Below the pieces are notes generated by a model that saw only the letters and a program-made list of their open reading frames with translations, was not told where the DNA came from and ran no database searches. A stretch of 48,956 nucleotides of DNA from positions 1 to 48,956 of the forward strand of contig SKWO01000044.1 in the NCBI GenBank assembly GCA_007128895.1, read 5' to 3'. This DNA is from Gammaproteobacteria bacterium (lineage in GTDB: Bacteria; Pseudomonadota; Gammaproteobacteria; SKWO01). A program made the position numbers and the translations under genes. Positions 30,814 to 39,728 of the stretch are shown piece by piece (within the stretch, counting starts at the first letter, position 1; each line of letters starts with the position of its first letter).

Positions 30814-31140
30814 TCACAGATTGCTGTCGATGAAGGCGCTGAGCTGCGACTTGGAGACGGCACCGACCTTGGTCGCCTCGACATTGCCGCCCTTGAAGAT
30901 CATCAGGGTCGGGATGCCACGGATGCCGTACTTGGGCGGCGTGCCGGGGTTTTCGTCAATGTTCAGCTTGGCCACCTTGAGCTTGCCGTCATACTCTTCG
31001 GCGATCTCATCCAGTATCGGCGCAATCATCTTGCACGGCCCACACCAGTCTGCCCAGTAGTCGACCAGCACCGGCCCTTCAGCCTGAAGCACCTCGGCCT
31101 CGAAGGTATCATCGGTGACGTACGCAATCTTGTCGCTCAT
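30814..31140 (-). CDS. trxA: Thioredoxin 1
   Basis: Disulfide reductase of 108 residues with the active site WCGPC (Cys33, Cys36) and the cis-proline region [11 protein letters not shown]. Cytoplasmic, without a signal peptide. A GGAGG Shine-Dalgarno precedes the ATG by five bases. It is divergent from rhlB and upstream of rho, as in Escherichia and relatives. Confidence 0.98.
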   Translation of the reverse strand: MSDKIAYVTDDTFEAEVLQAEGPVLVDYWADWCGPCKMIAPILDEIAEEYDGKLKVAKLNIDENPGTPPKYGIRGIPTLMIFKGGNVEATKVGAVSKSQLSAFIDSNL

Positions 31141-31286
31141 CTTGCCTCCGCAAATTCAGTATGACGGTTTGGATGTATCGTTCATTTGATCCCAAAGCGG
31201 CACCAATTTCAAGTCCCGCTTGCAACCCCTCTCCCGCCGCGGGCGAATGCACCGCCTGAACAGCGTTTCTGGTATGCTGTTGCGCC

Positions 31287-32570
31287 ATGGAAACGCATCA
31301 CCTCTCTGAGACCCGATTCGACAGCTTCGACCTGCCGCCTGGCCTGGCCCAGGGCATCCGCGAAGCCGGCTTTGAATACTGTACACCGATCCAGTCACTC
31401 GCACTGCCCATCGCTCTCAACGGCATCGACATCGCCGGGCAGGCTCAGACCGGCACCGGCAAGTCGGCCGCCTTTCTGGTGGCCACGTTCAACCACCTGA
31501 TGCGCAATCCAACCGACGAGCGCCGCCACCCGACCCAGCCGCGCGCCCTGATTGTCGCTCCCACTCGCGAGCTGGCCATCCAGATTCACAAGGACGCCAC
31601 CGCCTTGGGCGCCCACACCGGTCTGCGCCTGGCACTGGTCTTCGGCGGCGCCGATTACGACGGTCAGCGCAAACAGCTCGAAGCGGGTAGCGACGTGCTG
31701 ATCGGCACCCCGGGCCGCATCATCGACTATTTCAAGCAGCACATCTTCGACCTCAAGGCGATCCAGGTGGTGGTACTGGATGAGGCCGATCGCATGTTCG
31801 ACCTGGGCTTCATCAAGGACATCCGCTTCTTGATGCGGCGCATGCCCAGCCCGGCGGCACGCCTCAACATGCTCTTTTCCGCCACCCTCTCCTGGCGTGT
31901 ACTGGAGCTGGCCTACGAGCACATGAACAACCCGCAGAAGGTGACGGTCGAGGTCGAACGCAAGACCGCCGAACGCATCACCGAATCGGTCTACATGCCG
32001 TCCGACGATGAGAAGCTGCCCCTGCTGGTCGGCCTCTTTCGCCAGCAGCAACCCTATCGCAGCCTGGTCTTCGTCAACACCAAGCATGTTGCCGAGCGGG
32101 TTGCCGCCACCCTGCGCGCCAATGAGGTTCGCGCTGACGTCCTCTCCGGCGACGTGCCACAGAACAAGCGCATGCGCCTGCTGGAACGGTTCAGCGAGGG
32201 TGAACTCCCGGTGCTGGTGGCGACCGATGTCGCCGCGCGCGGCCTGCATATCCCAGAGGTCAGCCACGTCTACAACTTCGATCTACCACAGGACCCGGAG
32301 GACTACGTCCATCGCATCGGGCGTACCGGTCGTGCCGGCGCGTCGGGTGCCGCGATCAGCCTGGCCTGCGAACGCTACGCCTTCTCCTTGATGGAGATTG
32401 AGGCCTATACCGGGCACAAGCTGGAGCGCGCCGCCATCACGGCCGATCTGCTTCCCGCCATCACCCGCCCGCCACGCCCACCGCGCCGCGAAGGAGAGCG
32501 CGCCGCGCCGCGCCGTGGTGGTGGTGCACCGCGGCGCTCGGGAGCGCGGCGGCCACGCCGCCCCGGCTAA
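31287..32570 (+). CDS. rhlB: DEAD-box RNA helicase RhlB
   Basis: ATP-dependent RNA helicase of 427 residues, a degradosome component in enterics. Q motif F..YCTPIQ, motif I AQTGTGKS (53-60), Ia PTRELA, DEAD (165-168), SAT (198-200) and the C-terminal [10 protein letters not shown] are all present. The tail from about residue 388 is rich in Arg, Pro and Gly, likely an RNA-binding extension. The position divergent to trxA-rho supports the RhlB assignment over other DEAD-box paralogues. A possible extended -10, TGGTATGCT, lies at 31270-31278. Confidence 0.93.
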   Translation: METHHLSETRFDSFDLPPGLAQGIREAGFEYCTPIQSLALPIALNGIDIAGQAQTGTGKSAAFLVATFNHLMRNPTDERRHPTQPRALIVAPTRELAIQIHKDATALGAHTGLRLALVFGGADYDGQRKQLEAGSDVLIGTPGRIIDYFKQHIFDLKAIQVVVLDEADRMFDLGFIKDIRFLMRRMPSPAARLNMLFSATLSWRVLELAYEHMNNPQKVTVEVERKTAERITESVYMPSDDEKLPLLVGLFRQQQPYRSLVFVNTKHVAERVAATLRANEVRADVLSGDVPQNKRMRLLERFSEGELPVLVATDVAARGLHIPEVSHVYNFDLPQDPEDYVHRIGRTGRAGASGAAISLACERYAFSLMEIEAYTGHKLERAAITADLLPAITRPPRPPRREGERAAPRRGGGAPRRSGARRPRRPG

Positions 32571-32584
32571 ACACGGCCATCGCC

Positions 32585-33136
32585 ATGCCCAAGCCCGACA
32601 TCCTGCACCAGGAGATCATCGCCCAAAGCCGACTCTTTCGGATCGAACGGCTGGAACTACGCTTCTCCAACGGCGTCGAGGTCGAGTATGAGCGCCTGAT
32701 CGGCTCAGGCAACAGCCACGGCGCGGTACTGGTCGTACCGCTGCTGGACGACGAGACCGTGCTGCTGATCCGTGAGTACGCCGCAGGCGTCCACCGTTAT
32801 GAACTGGCCCTGCCCAAGGGACGCATCGAGGCCGGCGAGAGCCCATTGGAGGCGGCCAACCGCGAGCTGATGGAAGAGACCGGTTACGGCGCGCGCGCTC
32901 TCTCCGAGATGGGTCAGTTGACCCTGGCCCCGGCCTACATCCGCGGGGCCAGCCACATCATCCTGGCCCGCGATCTCTACCCCAGCCACCGCACCGGCGA
33001 CGAACCGGAGCCGATCGAAGTGATCCCTTGGCGACTCGACAACCTCTCTGCCCTGCTGCAGCATGAGGAGTGCAGCGAGGCGCGCAGCATCGCCGCCCTC
33101 TTCATGACCCGGGAGCACCTGCTTCGTGAGCACTGA
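32585..33136 (+). CDS. nudE: Nudix hydrolase NudE (ADP-sugar/ADP compounds)
   Basis: Pyrophosphohydrolase of 183 residues. The Nudix box is complete: Gly79-x5-Glu85-x7-Arg93-Glu-Leu-x-Glu-Glu-x-Gly100. The N-terminal segment and LPKGRIEAGE context resemble NudE, which hydrolyses NADH, ADP-ribose and Ap3A. It lies 14 bp after rhlB, and its end overlaps cysQ by 11 bp, so the two are probably co-translated; nudE-cysQ adjacency is common in gammaproteobacteria. Confidence 0.9.
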   Translation: MPKPDILHQEIIAQSRLFRIERLELRFSNGVEVEYERLIGSGNSHGAVLVVPLLDDETVLLIREYAAGVHRYELALPKGRIEAGESPLEAANRELMEETGYGARALSEMGQLTLAPAYIRGASHIILARDLYPSHRTGDEPEPIEVIPWRLDNLSALLQHEECSEARSIAALFMTREHLLREH

Positions 33137-33941
33137 ACCGACCTATCGCGACCGCCTGCTTGACGGCATCATCGCCCTGGCACGCGAAGCCGGGCGCGAA
33201 ATCATGCAAATTTACGACCAGCCGGAGATCGGCGTGCGCACCAAGGGGGACGACACCCCGGTCACCATCGCCGACATGGCCGCGCACCGGGTCATCAGCG
33301 ACGGCCTGAGCGAACTGACTCCTGATATCCCGATTCTCTCCGAGGAGTCCGCCTCGATCCCGTTCGACGAGCGCAGCCGCTGGCAGCGCTATTGGCTGGT
33401 TGACCCGCTCGACGGTACCCGCGAGTTCATCTCGCGTAACGGCGAGTTTACCGTCAACATCGCCCTGATCGACCAAGGCGAGCCAGTCCTCGGCGTGATC
33501 CTGGTGCCAGTTGGGGGGGTCTGCTACTTCGCCCGCCGCGGCATGGGGGCGTTCAAGGAGGTACCGGGGCGCCCAGCGCAGCCGATCCGCTGCCGTGAGC
33601 TGCCCCAGGGGCGACCGCTGATCGTCGCCGGCAGCCGCTCACACGCTGGTGTCTCACTGCAGGGCTTTCTTGATCGGGTCGGCGACCACACCCTGGTCAG
33701 TGTCGGCAGCTCACTGAAGTCGTGCATGGTGGCGGAGGGCAAGGCCGATGTCTATCCGCGTTTCGGCCCGACCTCGGAGTGGGATACCGCCGCCGCCCAG
33801 TGCATCGTCGAAGAGGCCGGCGGCCAGATCACCGACACCCAACTGGTGCCGCTGCGCTACAACACCAAGGATTCGCTGCTCAATCCCCACTTCCTGGTTT
33901 TCGGCGACGCCGCCATCGACTGGACGACGCTGCTCGATTAG
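33126..33941 (+). CDS. cysQ: 3'(2'),5'-bisphosphate nucleotidase CysQ
   Basis: Mg-dependent phosphatase of 271 residues that removes the 3' phosphate of PAP from sulfate assimilation. Metal-binding motifs of the inositol monophosphatase family are seen: Glu73/Glu74 in LSEES, DPLDGT at 93-98, and WDTAAAQCIVEEAGG near the C-terminus. The start is a GTG inside the nudE 3' end. The stop is 4 bp from the convergent minE stop. Confidence 0.95.
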   Translation: MSTEPTYRDRLLDGIIALAREAGREIMQIYDQPEIGVRTKGDDTPVTIADMAAHRVISDGLSELTPDIPILSEESASIPFDERSRWQRYWLVDPLDGTREFISRNGEFTVNIALIDQGEPVLGVILVPVGGVCYFARRGMGAFKEVPGRPAQPIRCRELPQGRPLIVAGSRSHAGVSLQGFLDRVGDHTLVSVGSSLKSCMVAEGKADVYPRFGPTSEWDTAAAQCIVEEAGGQITDTQLVPLRYNTKDSLLNPHFLVFGDAAIDWTTLLD

Positions 33942-33945
33942 CTTC

Positions 33946-34221
33946 CTAAGCCTGGGGGCGATCCGGCAGGTCGGGCAGGACAATATTGAGCTCGAGCACG
34001 CCGTAGTCCCCCTCACGCTCCAGGTTGACGCTGACCTGATCCTGGTCGATATCGACATACTTGCGAATGACCTCGACCAGCTCGCGTTGCAGCATCGGCA
34101 GGTAGTCCGGCGCGTTGCGCCGGATACGTTCGTGAGTCACCACGATCTGCAGCCGCTCCTTGGCGGCTGAGGCGCTGTTCTGGCTGCGTGAGGCACGCAG
34201 AAAATCGAGAATGCCCATCAT
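33946..34221 (-). CDS. minE: Cell division topological specificity factor MinE
   Basis: Protein of 90-91 residues that stimulates MinD ATPase and drives Min oscillation. The anti-MinCD segment [12 protein letters not shown] is conserved, and the N-terminal MGILDFL is the membrane-binding helix. Start at either of two adjacent ATGs; the second gives the canonical MGILDF. It follows minD by 2 bp. Confidence 0.96.
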   Translation of the reverse strand: MMGILDFLRASRSQNSASAAKERLQIVVTHERIRRNAPDYLPMLQRELVEVIRKYVDIDQDQVSVNLEREGDYGVLELNIVLPDLPDRPQA

Positions 34222-34223
34222 CC

Positions 34224-35033
34224 CTACCTCCCCAACAGACGGCCGAGCAGCCCCTTGCGCTCCACCTCGATGAAGCGGTGCGCTCGCTCCTCGCCAAGAA
34301 AACGCCCGACCAGATCGCGATAGGCATGGCCGGCATCGCTACCCTCGTCCAGCACCACGGGCACGCCTTCGTTGGAGGCCTGCAGCACGGCCGGCGACTC
34401 CGGAATCACGCCCAGTAGCGGGATACCGAGAATCTCGCCGACATCGCCCACGCTCAGCATCTCGCCACGCTGGACCCGCTGCGGCGAGTAGCGGGTCAAG
34501 ACCAGGTGCTCACGCACCGGCTCCCCGCCCTCGATGGCGCGACGCGACTTGGCGGCGAGAATACCGAGGATGCGATCGGAGTCACGCACCGACGAGACCT
34601 CGGGGTTGGTCACCACCAGCGCGCGATCGGCGTAGTAGAGCGCCGTCACGGCACCGTGCTCGATGCCGGCCGGTGAGTCGCAGATAATATAGTCGAAGTC
34701 GGATGCCAGTGCCTCCAGCACCTGGCCGACGCCCTCCACGGTCAGCGCCTCCTTGTCCCGCGTCTGTGAGGCCGGCAACACATGCAGGTGATCGTTACGC
34801 TTGTCACGGATCAGCGCCTGCTTCAGCGTCGCCTCCCCGTGGATGACGTTGACGAAGTCGTAAACCACCCGGCGCTCGCACCCGAGCACCAGGTCGAGGT
34901 TGCGCAGGCCGACGTCGAAGTCGATCACGACCGTCCGGTGGCCGCGCTGGGCCAGCCCCATGGCAAAGTTGGCGCTGGTGGTGGTCTTACCCACACCGCC
35001 CTTGCCCGATGTCACTACGATGATCTCAGCCAC
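34224..35033 (-). CDS. minD: Septum site-determining ATPase MinD
   Basis: Membrane-associated ATPase of 269 residues. Deviant Walker A KGGVGKTT at 11-18 and the C-terminal amphipathic membrane helix [17 protein letters not shown] are present. Recruits MinC to the membrane. Between minC and minE in a three-gene minus-strand operon. Confidence 0.98.
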   Translation of the reverse strand: MAEIIVVTSGKGGVGKTTTSANFAMGLAQRGHRTVVIDFDVGLRNLDLVLGCERRVVYDFVNVIHGEATLKQALIRDKRNDHLHVLPASQTRDKEALTVEGVGQVLEALASDFDYIICDSPAGIEHGAVTALYYADRALVVTNPEVSSVRDSDRILGILAAKSRRAIEGGEPVREHLVLTRYSPQRVQRGEMLSVGDVGEILGIPLLGVIPESPAVLQASNEGVPVVLDEGSDAGHAYRDLVGRFLGEERAHRFIEVERKGLLGRLLGR

Positions 35034-35061
35034 TGCCTCTCTCCCTTGCCTTTGTTGCGGG

Positions 35062-35790
35062 CTATTCTATCACCAGCGCCCCGTCGCGCAGAGTGACCTG
35101 CACCACCTTGTCGCGCGGCACCGCAGCCATCTCGTCCGCCGACAGGTAGGTACCGGCAATGGCTATCAGCTCGGCACCAAAGCTGTTGCAGAAGATGGCG
35201 CAGCCCGCATCCCCCTTGACGCCGGCCAGCGCCTTGCCATGCAAGGCGCCATAGATATGGATCGAACCGTCCGCCAGCACCTCAGCGCCGGGATTGACCG
35301 TACCGACCACCACCAGATCGGCGTCGGCCGCGTAGACCTGCTGCCCCGAGCGGATCGGCTGACGCACGACGCGCAGGCGGCGCGGCGCAGCCGCCTGCGG
35401 CTCACTCGGCGGACGCACCGACCGTTCGCGGCGCGCACCCCCGCCACCGCCGGTCTCGGCGAGGCCACACGCCAGCGCCTCATCAAGCAGCTCTGGAGGG
35501 CAGTGTTGCACGGCGACCGGAATTAGGCCGCGCTCGCGCAACGCGGCGATCAACGACGTCAGGCTCGGCGGCGCCTCGGCCACAGCCTGCAGGTCGAGCA
35601 CCACCGGAGCGCGGTGGAAAAAGTTCGGATGCTGCGCCAGATGGTGCTCGAGATCGGCGACGATCCGCTCCGGGTCGGCGTCGAGGATACGCAACACGCT
35701 GAAGGTAAAGCCTCGCCCAGTGACCGCAATGGCCGGCGCACCGACGTGGCGTGGGGGCAGATTATCGATCTCGATGCGCGTCTGTTCCAT
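35062..35790 (-). CDS. minC: Septum inhibitor MinC
   Basis: FtsZ assembly inhibitor of 242 residues. The N-terminal FtsZ-inhibitory domain is followed by a variable linker with a poly-Gly/Arg patch (residues about 114-140) and the C-terminal beta-helix with AADADLVVVGTVNPGAEVLADGSIHIYGALHG and KGDAGCAIFCNSFGAELIAIAG. First gene of the min operon. Confidence 0.96.
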   Translation of the reverse strand: MEQTRIEIDNLPPRHVGAPAIAVTGRGFTFSVLRILDADPERIVADLEHHLAQHPNFFHRAPVVLDLQAVAEAPPSLTSLIAALRERGLIPVAVQHCPPELLDEALACGLAETGGGGGARRERSVRPPSEPQAAAPRRLRVVRQPIRSGQQVYAADADLVVVGTVNPGAEVLADGSIHIYGALHGKALAGVKGDAGCAIFCNSFGAELIAIAGTYLSADEMAAVPRDKVVQVTLRDGALVIE

Positions 35791-35820
35791 CGTCTCGGCG
35801 AAGTGTAGGGCCTGGAAATG

Positions 35821-35852
35821 AAAGAGGGCTTACCTGGCGGCAAGCCCTCTTT
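35821..35852 (-). terminator. Terminator after rplM-rpsI-tRNA-Gln
   Basis: An 11-bp perfect stem (35821-35831 with 35842-35852) and 10-base loop lie 4 bp beyond the tRNA 3' end. On the minus strand the stem ends CTCTTT and continues CATTTCC. It separates the tRNA from minC. Confidence 0.8.
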
Positions 35853-35856
35853 GCTA

Positions 35857-35930
35857 TGGCTGGGGGACCAGGATTCGAACCTGGGTTGACGGAGTCAGAG
35901 TCCGTAGTCCTACCGCTAGACGATCCCCCA
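35857..35930 (-). tRNA. tRNA-Gln (anticodon CUG)
   Basis: A 74-nt cloverleaf. The acceptor stem pairs TGGGGGA with TCCCCCA, with a U1-A72 pair typical of glutamine tRNA, discriminator G and encoded CCA (35857-35859). The anticodon stem ACGGA/TCCGT encloses the loop CTCTGAC, giving CUG for CAG codons. The T loop is GGTTCGAATCC. It lies 18 bp downstream of rpsI and is probably processed from the ribosomal protein transcript. Confidence 0.95.
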
Positions 35931-35948
35931 ATAAACGGCGGCTTCCGC

Positions 35949-36341
35949 TTAGCGCTTGGAGAACTGCGGACGGCGCCGCGCCTTGCGCAGGCCGACCTTC
36001 TTGCGCTCGACCTCACGCGCATCGCGGGTCACGAAGCCGGCCTTGCGCAGATTCGGGCGCAGGGTCTCGTCGTACTCCATCAGGGCGCGAGTAATGCCGA
36101 GCCGGATAGCGCCGGCCTGGCCGGTGCCGCCACCGCCCTGGACATTGACCTTGATGTCGAAGCGATCGGTCATCTCGACCAGCTCAAGCGGCTGGCGCAC
36201 CACCATGCGGGCGGTTTCACGACCGAAGTACTCGTCGACCGGGCGGTCATTGACGGTGATGCTGCCACTGCCGGGGCGCAGGAAAACGCGGGCGGTGGAA
36301 CTCTTGCGACGGCCGGTGCCGTAGTATTGCGTCTGTGCCAT
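35949..36341 (-). CDS. rpsI: Ribosomal protein uS9
   Basis: Small-subunit protein of 130 residues. [19 protein letters not shown] near the start and the C-terminal QFSKR tail that reaches the P site are conserved. Follows rplM by 17 bp in the standard two-gene operon. Confidence 0.98.
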   Translation of the reverse strand: MAQTQYYGTGRRKSSTARVFLRPGSGSITVNDRPVDEYFGRETARMVVRQPLELVEMTDRFDIKVNVQGGGGTGQAGAIRLGITRALMEYDETLRPNLRKAGFVTRDAREVERKKVGLRKARRRPQFSKR

Positions 36342-36358
36342 CTGGTCAAACTCCGAAA

Positions 36359-36787
36359 TCAGATCTCGAGCGGCTGCGGCTGCTGCGCGGCGTGCTCATG
36401 GTTCGCGCCCGGGTAGACGCGCAGCTTGCGGAACATCGCCCGACCCAGCGGGTTCTTCGGCATCATGCCGCGCACAGCGTGCTCGAGGATGCGCTCCGGC
36501 TTCTCGGCGCGCATCTTGTCCAGACGCACGCTCTTGAGCCCACCAATGTAGCCGGTGTGGCGATGGTAGTATTTCTGCGTCTCCTTGTTGCCGGTCACGC
36601 GCACCTTTTCGGCATTGATGACGATGATGTAGTCACCGGTGTCGACGTGCGGGGTGTACTCGGCCTTGTGCTTGCCACGCAGGCGGCGGGCAATCTCGCT
36701 GGCGAGCCGGCCGAGCGTCTTGCCATCGGCATCGACGACGTACCAGTCACGCTGCACGGTTTCGGCCTTGGCGCTGAAGGTCTTCAT
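36359..36787 (-). CDS. rplM: Ribosomal protein uL13
   Basis: Large-subunit protein of 142 residues, same length as in E. coli. The sequence [33 protein letters not shown] is diagnostic, with [10 protein letters not shown] and the C-terminal [17 protein letters not shown]. It is preceded by a good sigma-70 promoter at 36835-36864. Confidence 0.98.
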   Translation of the reverse strand: MKTFSAKAETVQRDWYVVDADGKTLGRLASEIARRLRGKHKAEYTPHVDTGDYIIVINAEKVRVTGNKETQKYYHRHTGYIGGLKSVRLDKMRAEKPERILEHAVRGMMPKNPLGRAMFRKLRVYPGANHEHAAQQPQPLEI

Positions 36788-36834
36788 GGTATCCTGTACT
36801 CCGAAAACGAATCGGGTCGTGTGAAAGGGGCGAG

Positions 36835-36864
36835 ATAGTAAACCAGAACCGCCCGATCATGCAA
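36835..36864 (-). promoter_or_regulatory. Sigma-70 promoter of rplM-rpsI-tRNA-Gln
   Basis: On the minus strand TTGCAT (plus 36859-36864) and TACTAT (plus 36835-36840) are 18 bp apart. The leader before rplM would be about 40 nt. Confidence 0.75.
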
Positions 36865-36893
36865 GCACTGTGTGCATTGCCGCCTGCATGGAG

Positions 36894-36928
36894 AAAAAAA
36901 CGCGGCCGGGGTCGATGACGTGGCCGCG
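36894..36928 (-). terminator. Terminator of the thioredoxin-like ferredoxin gene
   Basis: CGCGGCC (36901-36907) pairs with GGCCGCG (36922-36928), and on the minus strand the stem runs into seven U residues (plus 36894-36900). It lies about 80 bp after the ferredoxin stop and just before the rplM promoter. Confidence 0.85.
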
Positions 36929-37009
36929 CTAAGGTACACCAAGGAGGATATCGGGGTCGATCACGGACCAACACCGATAAGGTAATCCTATGCACACATA
37001 AGGGAGATG

Positions 37010-37333
37010 TCAACCCCGCAGACGCAACCGCTCCACCACCTTGCCATTACGCAGATGCGAATCGATGATCTCGTCGATATCCTCACGATCGACGAAGGTG
37101 TACCAGACCCCCTCGGGATAGACCACCATCACCGGTCCTTCGTCGCAGCGGCCCAGACAACCGGCACTGTTGATGCGCACCATGCCCGGCCCGAAGATGT
37201 TCAGCGCCTTGCAGCGGTCCTTGGCGTAGCTGCGCAGCGACTCCGCCTCGATGCGCCGCGCGCAGCAGTCCTTGCCGTCCGCACGGTGGTTGGTGCAAAA
37301 GAAAAGATGATGAACGTAGTACGGCTCCGGCAT
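37010..37333 (-). CDS. Thioredoxin-like [2Fe-2S] ferredoxin
   Basis: Protein of 107 residues with a thioredoxin-like fold. Cluster ligands are probably Cys13, Cys23 or Cys24, Cys59 and Cys63 (FFCTNH, KDCC, AGCLGRC). Similar to the Aquifex/Azotobacter [2Fe-2S] thioredoxin-like ferredoxins, whose partners are largely unknown. The ATG at 37333 has AAAGGA upstream; the frame continuing to 37396 would cross the divergent gene's start. It has its own terminator and is divergent from a GlcF-like gene. Confidence 0.9.
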   Translation of the reverse strand: MPEPYYVHHLFFCTNHRADGKDCCARRIEAESLRSYAKDRCKALNIFGPGMVRINSAGCLGRCDEGPVMVVYPEGVWYTFVDREDIDEIIDSHLRNGKVVERLRLRG

Positions 37334-37356
37334 GGCACATCCTTTCGCGGCTGGGT

Positions 37357-37370
37357 TAGAATCCATTCTA
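37357..37370. promoter_or_regulatory. Palindrome giving divergent -10-like elements
   Basis: TAGAAT-CC-ATTCTA (37357-37370) lies between the ferredoxin and glcF-like genes and reads TAGAAT on both strands, so it can be the -10 of both. Neither direction has a clear -35, which would fit activator control or an operator. Confidence 0.4.
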
Positions 37371-37394
37371 CCACCCCCGGCACGGACGACCAGC

Positions 37395-38741
37395 ATGGAC
37401 TTCCCGGACTTCTCCGACTACGGCCCCGGCATGGCGCCCGCGCCACCCAAGATCGACGACCCGCGCCTGGCCCGGCTCTACCAAGGGGCGTCGCTCTGCG
37501 TCATGTGCGGCTTCTGCGTCCCCCATTGTCCGACCTACGCCCAAAGCCTGGACGAGGCCGAGTCGCCGCGCGGGCGCATCACCCTGATGAAGGGGCTGGC
37601 AACCGGCGATCTGCCCCTCGACGACGCCGGCTTGGCCCACCTCGACCACTGCCTCGGCTGTCGCGCCTGCGAATTCGTCTGCCCGTCGCGGGTCCCCTAC
37701 GGCCAATTGATCGACACCGTGCGTGAGGTAACCGAGCCGCAGCGCCCGACCACCCTGGCCCAGCGCAAGGCGCGCCAACTCGCCTTCGCCACTGTCGCCA
37801 GCCGCCGTCGGTTGCGCAGCGCCATGGCTCTATTGCGCCTCTATCAGCGCAGCGGTGTGCAACGGGCGGTACGCGGCAGCGGCGTGTTGCGCCTGCTCGA
37901 TCTGGAACGGCTCGAAAGCCAACTGCCGAAGCTGCCGCCCGCCCCTCGCTGGCAGCCGGTCTACCCGGCACGCGGCACCCAGCGCGGTGCCGTCGCGCTC
38001 TTTACCGGGTGCCTCTCAGAGACGTTCGATCGTACCGCCCTCGAGGCGGTGATTCAGGTGCTCACCACCACCGGCTTTGCCGTCCACGTCAGCGATCAGC
38101 AACAGTGCTGCGGCGCCCTGCACCAGCACAACGGTGAACCGCATGAGGCGCTGCGGCTGGCGCGCGCCAACCTCGACGCCTTCGCTGCGCTGCCCGAGCC
38201 GGTCGACGCGATCATCGACATCGTCAGCGGCTGCGGCGCCCAACTGCACGACTACGCCGGGCTCGACTGGCCCGATGAGGCCGACCGCGCCCGCGCCGCC
38301 GCCTTCTCCGCCCAGGTTCGCGACATCAGCCGCTTTCTGGTCGAGAGCGAGGCACTCAAGGGACACACCCTGCGGCCGCTCGACGGCGCGGTCGCGATCC
38401 ACGACCCCTGCAGCCTGACCTGGGTCCTGCGCGAGCCGCACTTCCCCCACCAACTGCTGCGCGCGATCCCCGGCATCGAGCTGGCGCCGCTGCCGAACAA
38501 CGCCCACTGCTGCGGCGCCGGCGGCGCCCACCTGCTGACCCATCCGGAGCAGGCCGCCCGTCTGCGCGCGTCCAAACTGGAGCCGCTCATGGCGCAGCCA
38601 CCGGCCTGGCTGGCCACCTCCAACACCGGCTGCGCCCTGCATCTGGCCGCAGGTCTGCGTGAGGCCGGTCTGCCGACCGAGGTAGTCCACCCGATCACCC
38701 TGATCGCCCGTCAACTCGAAAGCCGAACGGAGAGCCCATGA
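37395..38741 (+). CDS. GlcF-like Fe-S oxidoreductase subunit
   Basis: Protein of 448 residues. Two [4Fe-4S] motifs: Cys35, Cys38, Cys41, Cys45 and Cys86, Cys89, Cys92, Cys96. Two cysteine-rich CCG domains follow (QQCCGALHQHNG near residue 238 and HCCGAGGAH near 373). This is the architecture of the glycolate oxidase iron-sulfur subunit. No glcD or glcE flavoprotein gene is adjacent, so the partner and substrate are open. The stop overlaps the coq7 start by 4 bp (ATGA), hinting at coupling to the quinone pool. Confidence 0.85.
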   Translation: MDFPDFSDYGPGMAPAPPKIDDPRLARLYQGASLCVMCGFCVPHCPTYAQSLDEAESPRGRITLMKGLATGDLPLDDAGLAHLDHCLGCRACEFVCPSRVPYGQLIDTVREVTEPQRPTTLAQRKARQLAFATVASRRRLRSAMALLRLYQRSGVQRAVRGSGVLRLLDLERLESQLPKLPPAPRWQPVYPARGTQRGAVALFTGCLSETFDRTALEAVIQVLTTTGFAVHVSDQQQCCGALHQHNGEPHEALRLARANLDAFAALPEPVDAIIDIVSGCGAQLHDYAGLDWPDEADRARAAAFSAQVRDISRFLVESEALKGHTLRPLDGAVAIHDPCSLTWVLREPHFPHQLLRAIPGIELAPLPNNAHCCGAGGAHLLTHPEQAARLRASKLEPLMAQPPAWLATSNTGCALHLAAGLREAGLPTEVVHPITLIARQLESRTESP

Positions 38742-39385
38742 CCCGCCGCCGCTTTACCTTTGCCGACCATGTGGTGATGAATCTCGACATCGGCCTGCGC
38801 ACCTTGCTGGGCAAGCCGCTGCTGACCGAACGCCCCAACCCGGCTGAAACCCACCCTGAAGCGCCGATGAACGACGCCGAGCGACGCCATGCCGGGGCCT
38901 TGATGCGCATCAACCATGCCGGCGAAGTCTCGGCACAGGGCCTCTACCAGGGTCAGGCGTTGACCGCCCGCCTGCCCGAGGTCCGCGAAAAGATGGAGCG
39001 GGCCGCACTGGAAGAGAACGACCACCTGGACTGGTGTGAACGGCGCGCCCGTGAACTCGGCACCCACGTCAGCTACCTCAATCCGGTCTGGTACTTCGGC
39101 TCGCTGGCGATGGGCGCCGTGGCCGGCGCCGTAGGCGACCGCTGGAGCCTCGGTTTCGTCGCCGAGACCGAGCACCAGGTCATCCGCCACCTCGACGAAC
39201 ACCTGGCGCAACTGCCCGAGCAAGATCGGCGCAGCCGCGCGATCCTGGAGCAGATGCGCGAGGACGAGGCCCATCACGCCACCGTCGCCCTCCACGCCGG
39301 CGGCGCCGAACTCCCCGCGCCGGTTCGCAACGTACTGATGCCCTTAATGTCGAAGGTCATGACGCGCAGCGCCTATTGGGTATAG
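38738..39385 (+). CDS. coq7: Demethoxyubiquinone hydroxylase Coq7
   Basis: Di-iron monooxygenase of 215 residues for the penultimate step of ubiquinone synthesis. Iron ligands are visible as Glu63 (NHAGEVSAQ), Glu93-x2-His96, a Glu at 143-145 and Glu177-x2-His180. Its presence shows aerobic ubiquinone production. Translationally coupled to the GlcF-like gene and followed by a gene-free repeat region. Confidence 0.95.
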   Translation: MTRRRFTFADHVVMNLDIGLRTLLGKPLLTERPNPAETHPEAPMNDAERRHAGALMRINHAGEVSAQGLYQGQALTARLPEVREKMERAALEENDHLDWCERRARELGTHVSYLNPVWYFGSLAMGAVAGAVGDRWSLGFVAETEHQVIRHLDEHLAQLPEQDRRSRAILEQMREDEAHHATVALHAGGAELPAPVRNVLMPLMSKVMTRSAYWV

Positions 39386-39728
39386 CCTTGGGCCGATTCG
39401 GGCCGAAAGCGGGTGCTGTCCGGTCTGGGGTAGGGCCTGTCGACGGACGCCGTAAACCCATCCATGGCGGGCTACGACGAACGGCTGGCACCCAACGTTC
39501 GACCCGGATCGGGGGAAGCCGTTGCGAGGGCGTGCATGGACAGGACGTCCATGCTCGAGCCTACATGGATGTATTCACGGCGTCCCTCGCAACGGCTTAC
39601 GCCGAGCCGGGCACGGCACCCAAACGGATGCGAGCCAGACAACCGATCAGAGCCCTGATCGCGGAAAAAACCAGCGAATTGGCACCCCCACAAGTTCGGC
39701 CCTGATCACGGAAGCCGTTGCGTGCAAT
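39386..39728. repeat. Gene-free region with structured intergenic repeats
   Basis: No credible gene. The core is 39516-39598: 15-bp perfect arms (39516-39530 and 39584-39598) flank two smaller hairpins, GCATGGAC/GTCCATGC (39534-39541, 39547-39554) and TACAT/ATGTA (39562-39566, 39569-39573). The segment 39564-39585 recurs in inverted orientation at 39445-39466 with 19 of 22 identities. GGAAGCCGTTGCG recurs directly at 39514-39526 and 39710-39722, and CCCTGATC(G/A)CGGAA recurs at 39653-39666 and 39700-39713. I recall similar CATGGATGTATTCACGGCG-type repeats from other gammaproteobacteria, so a dispersed non-coding family is likely. Confidence 0.7.
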
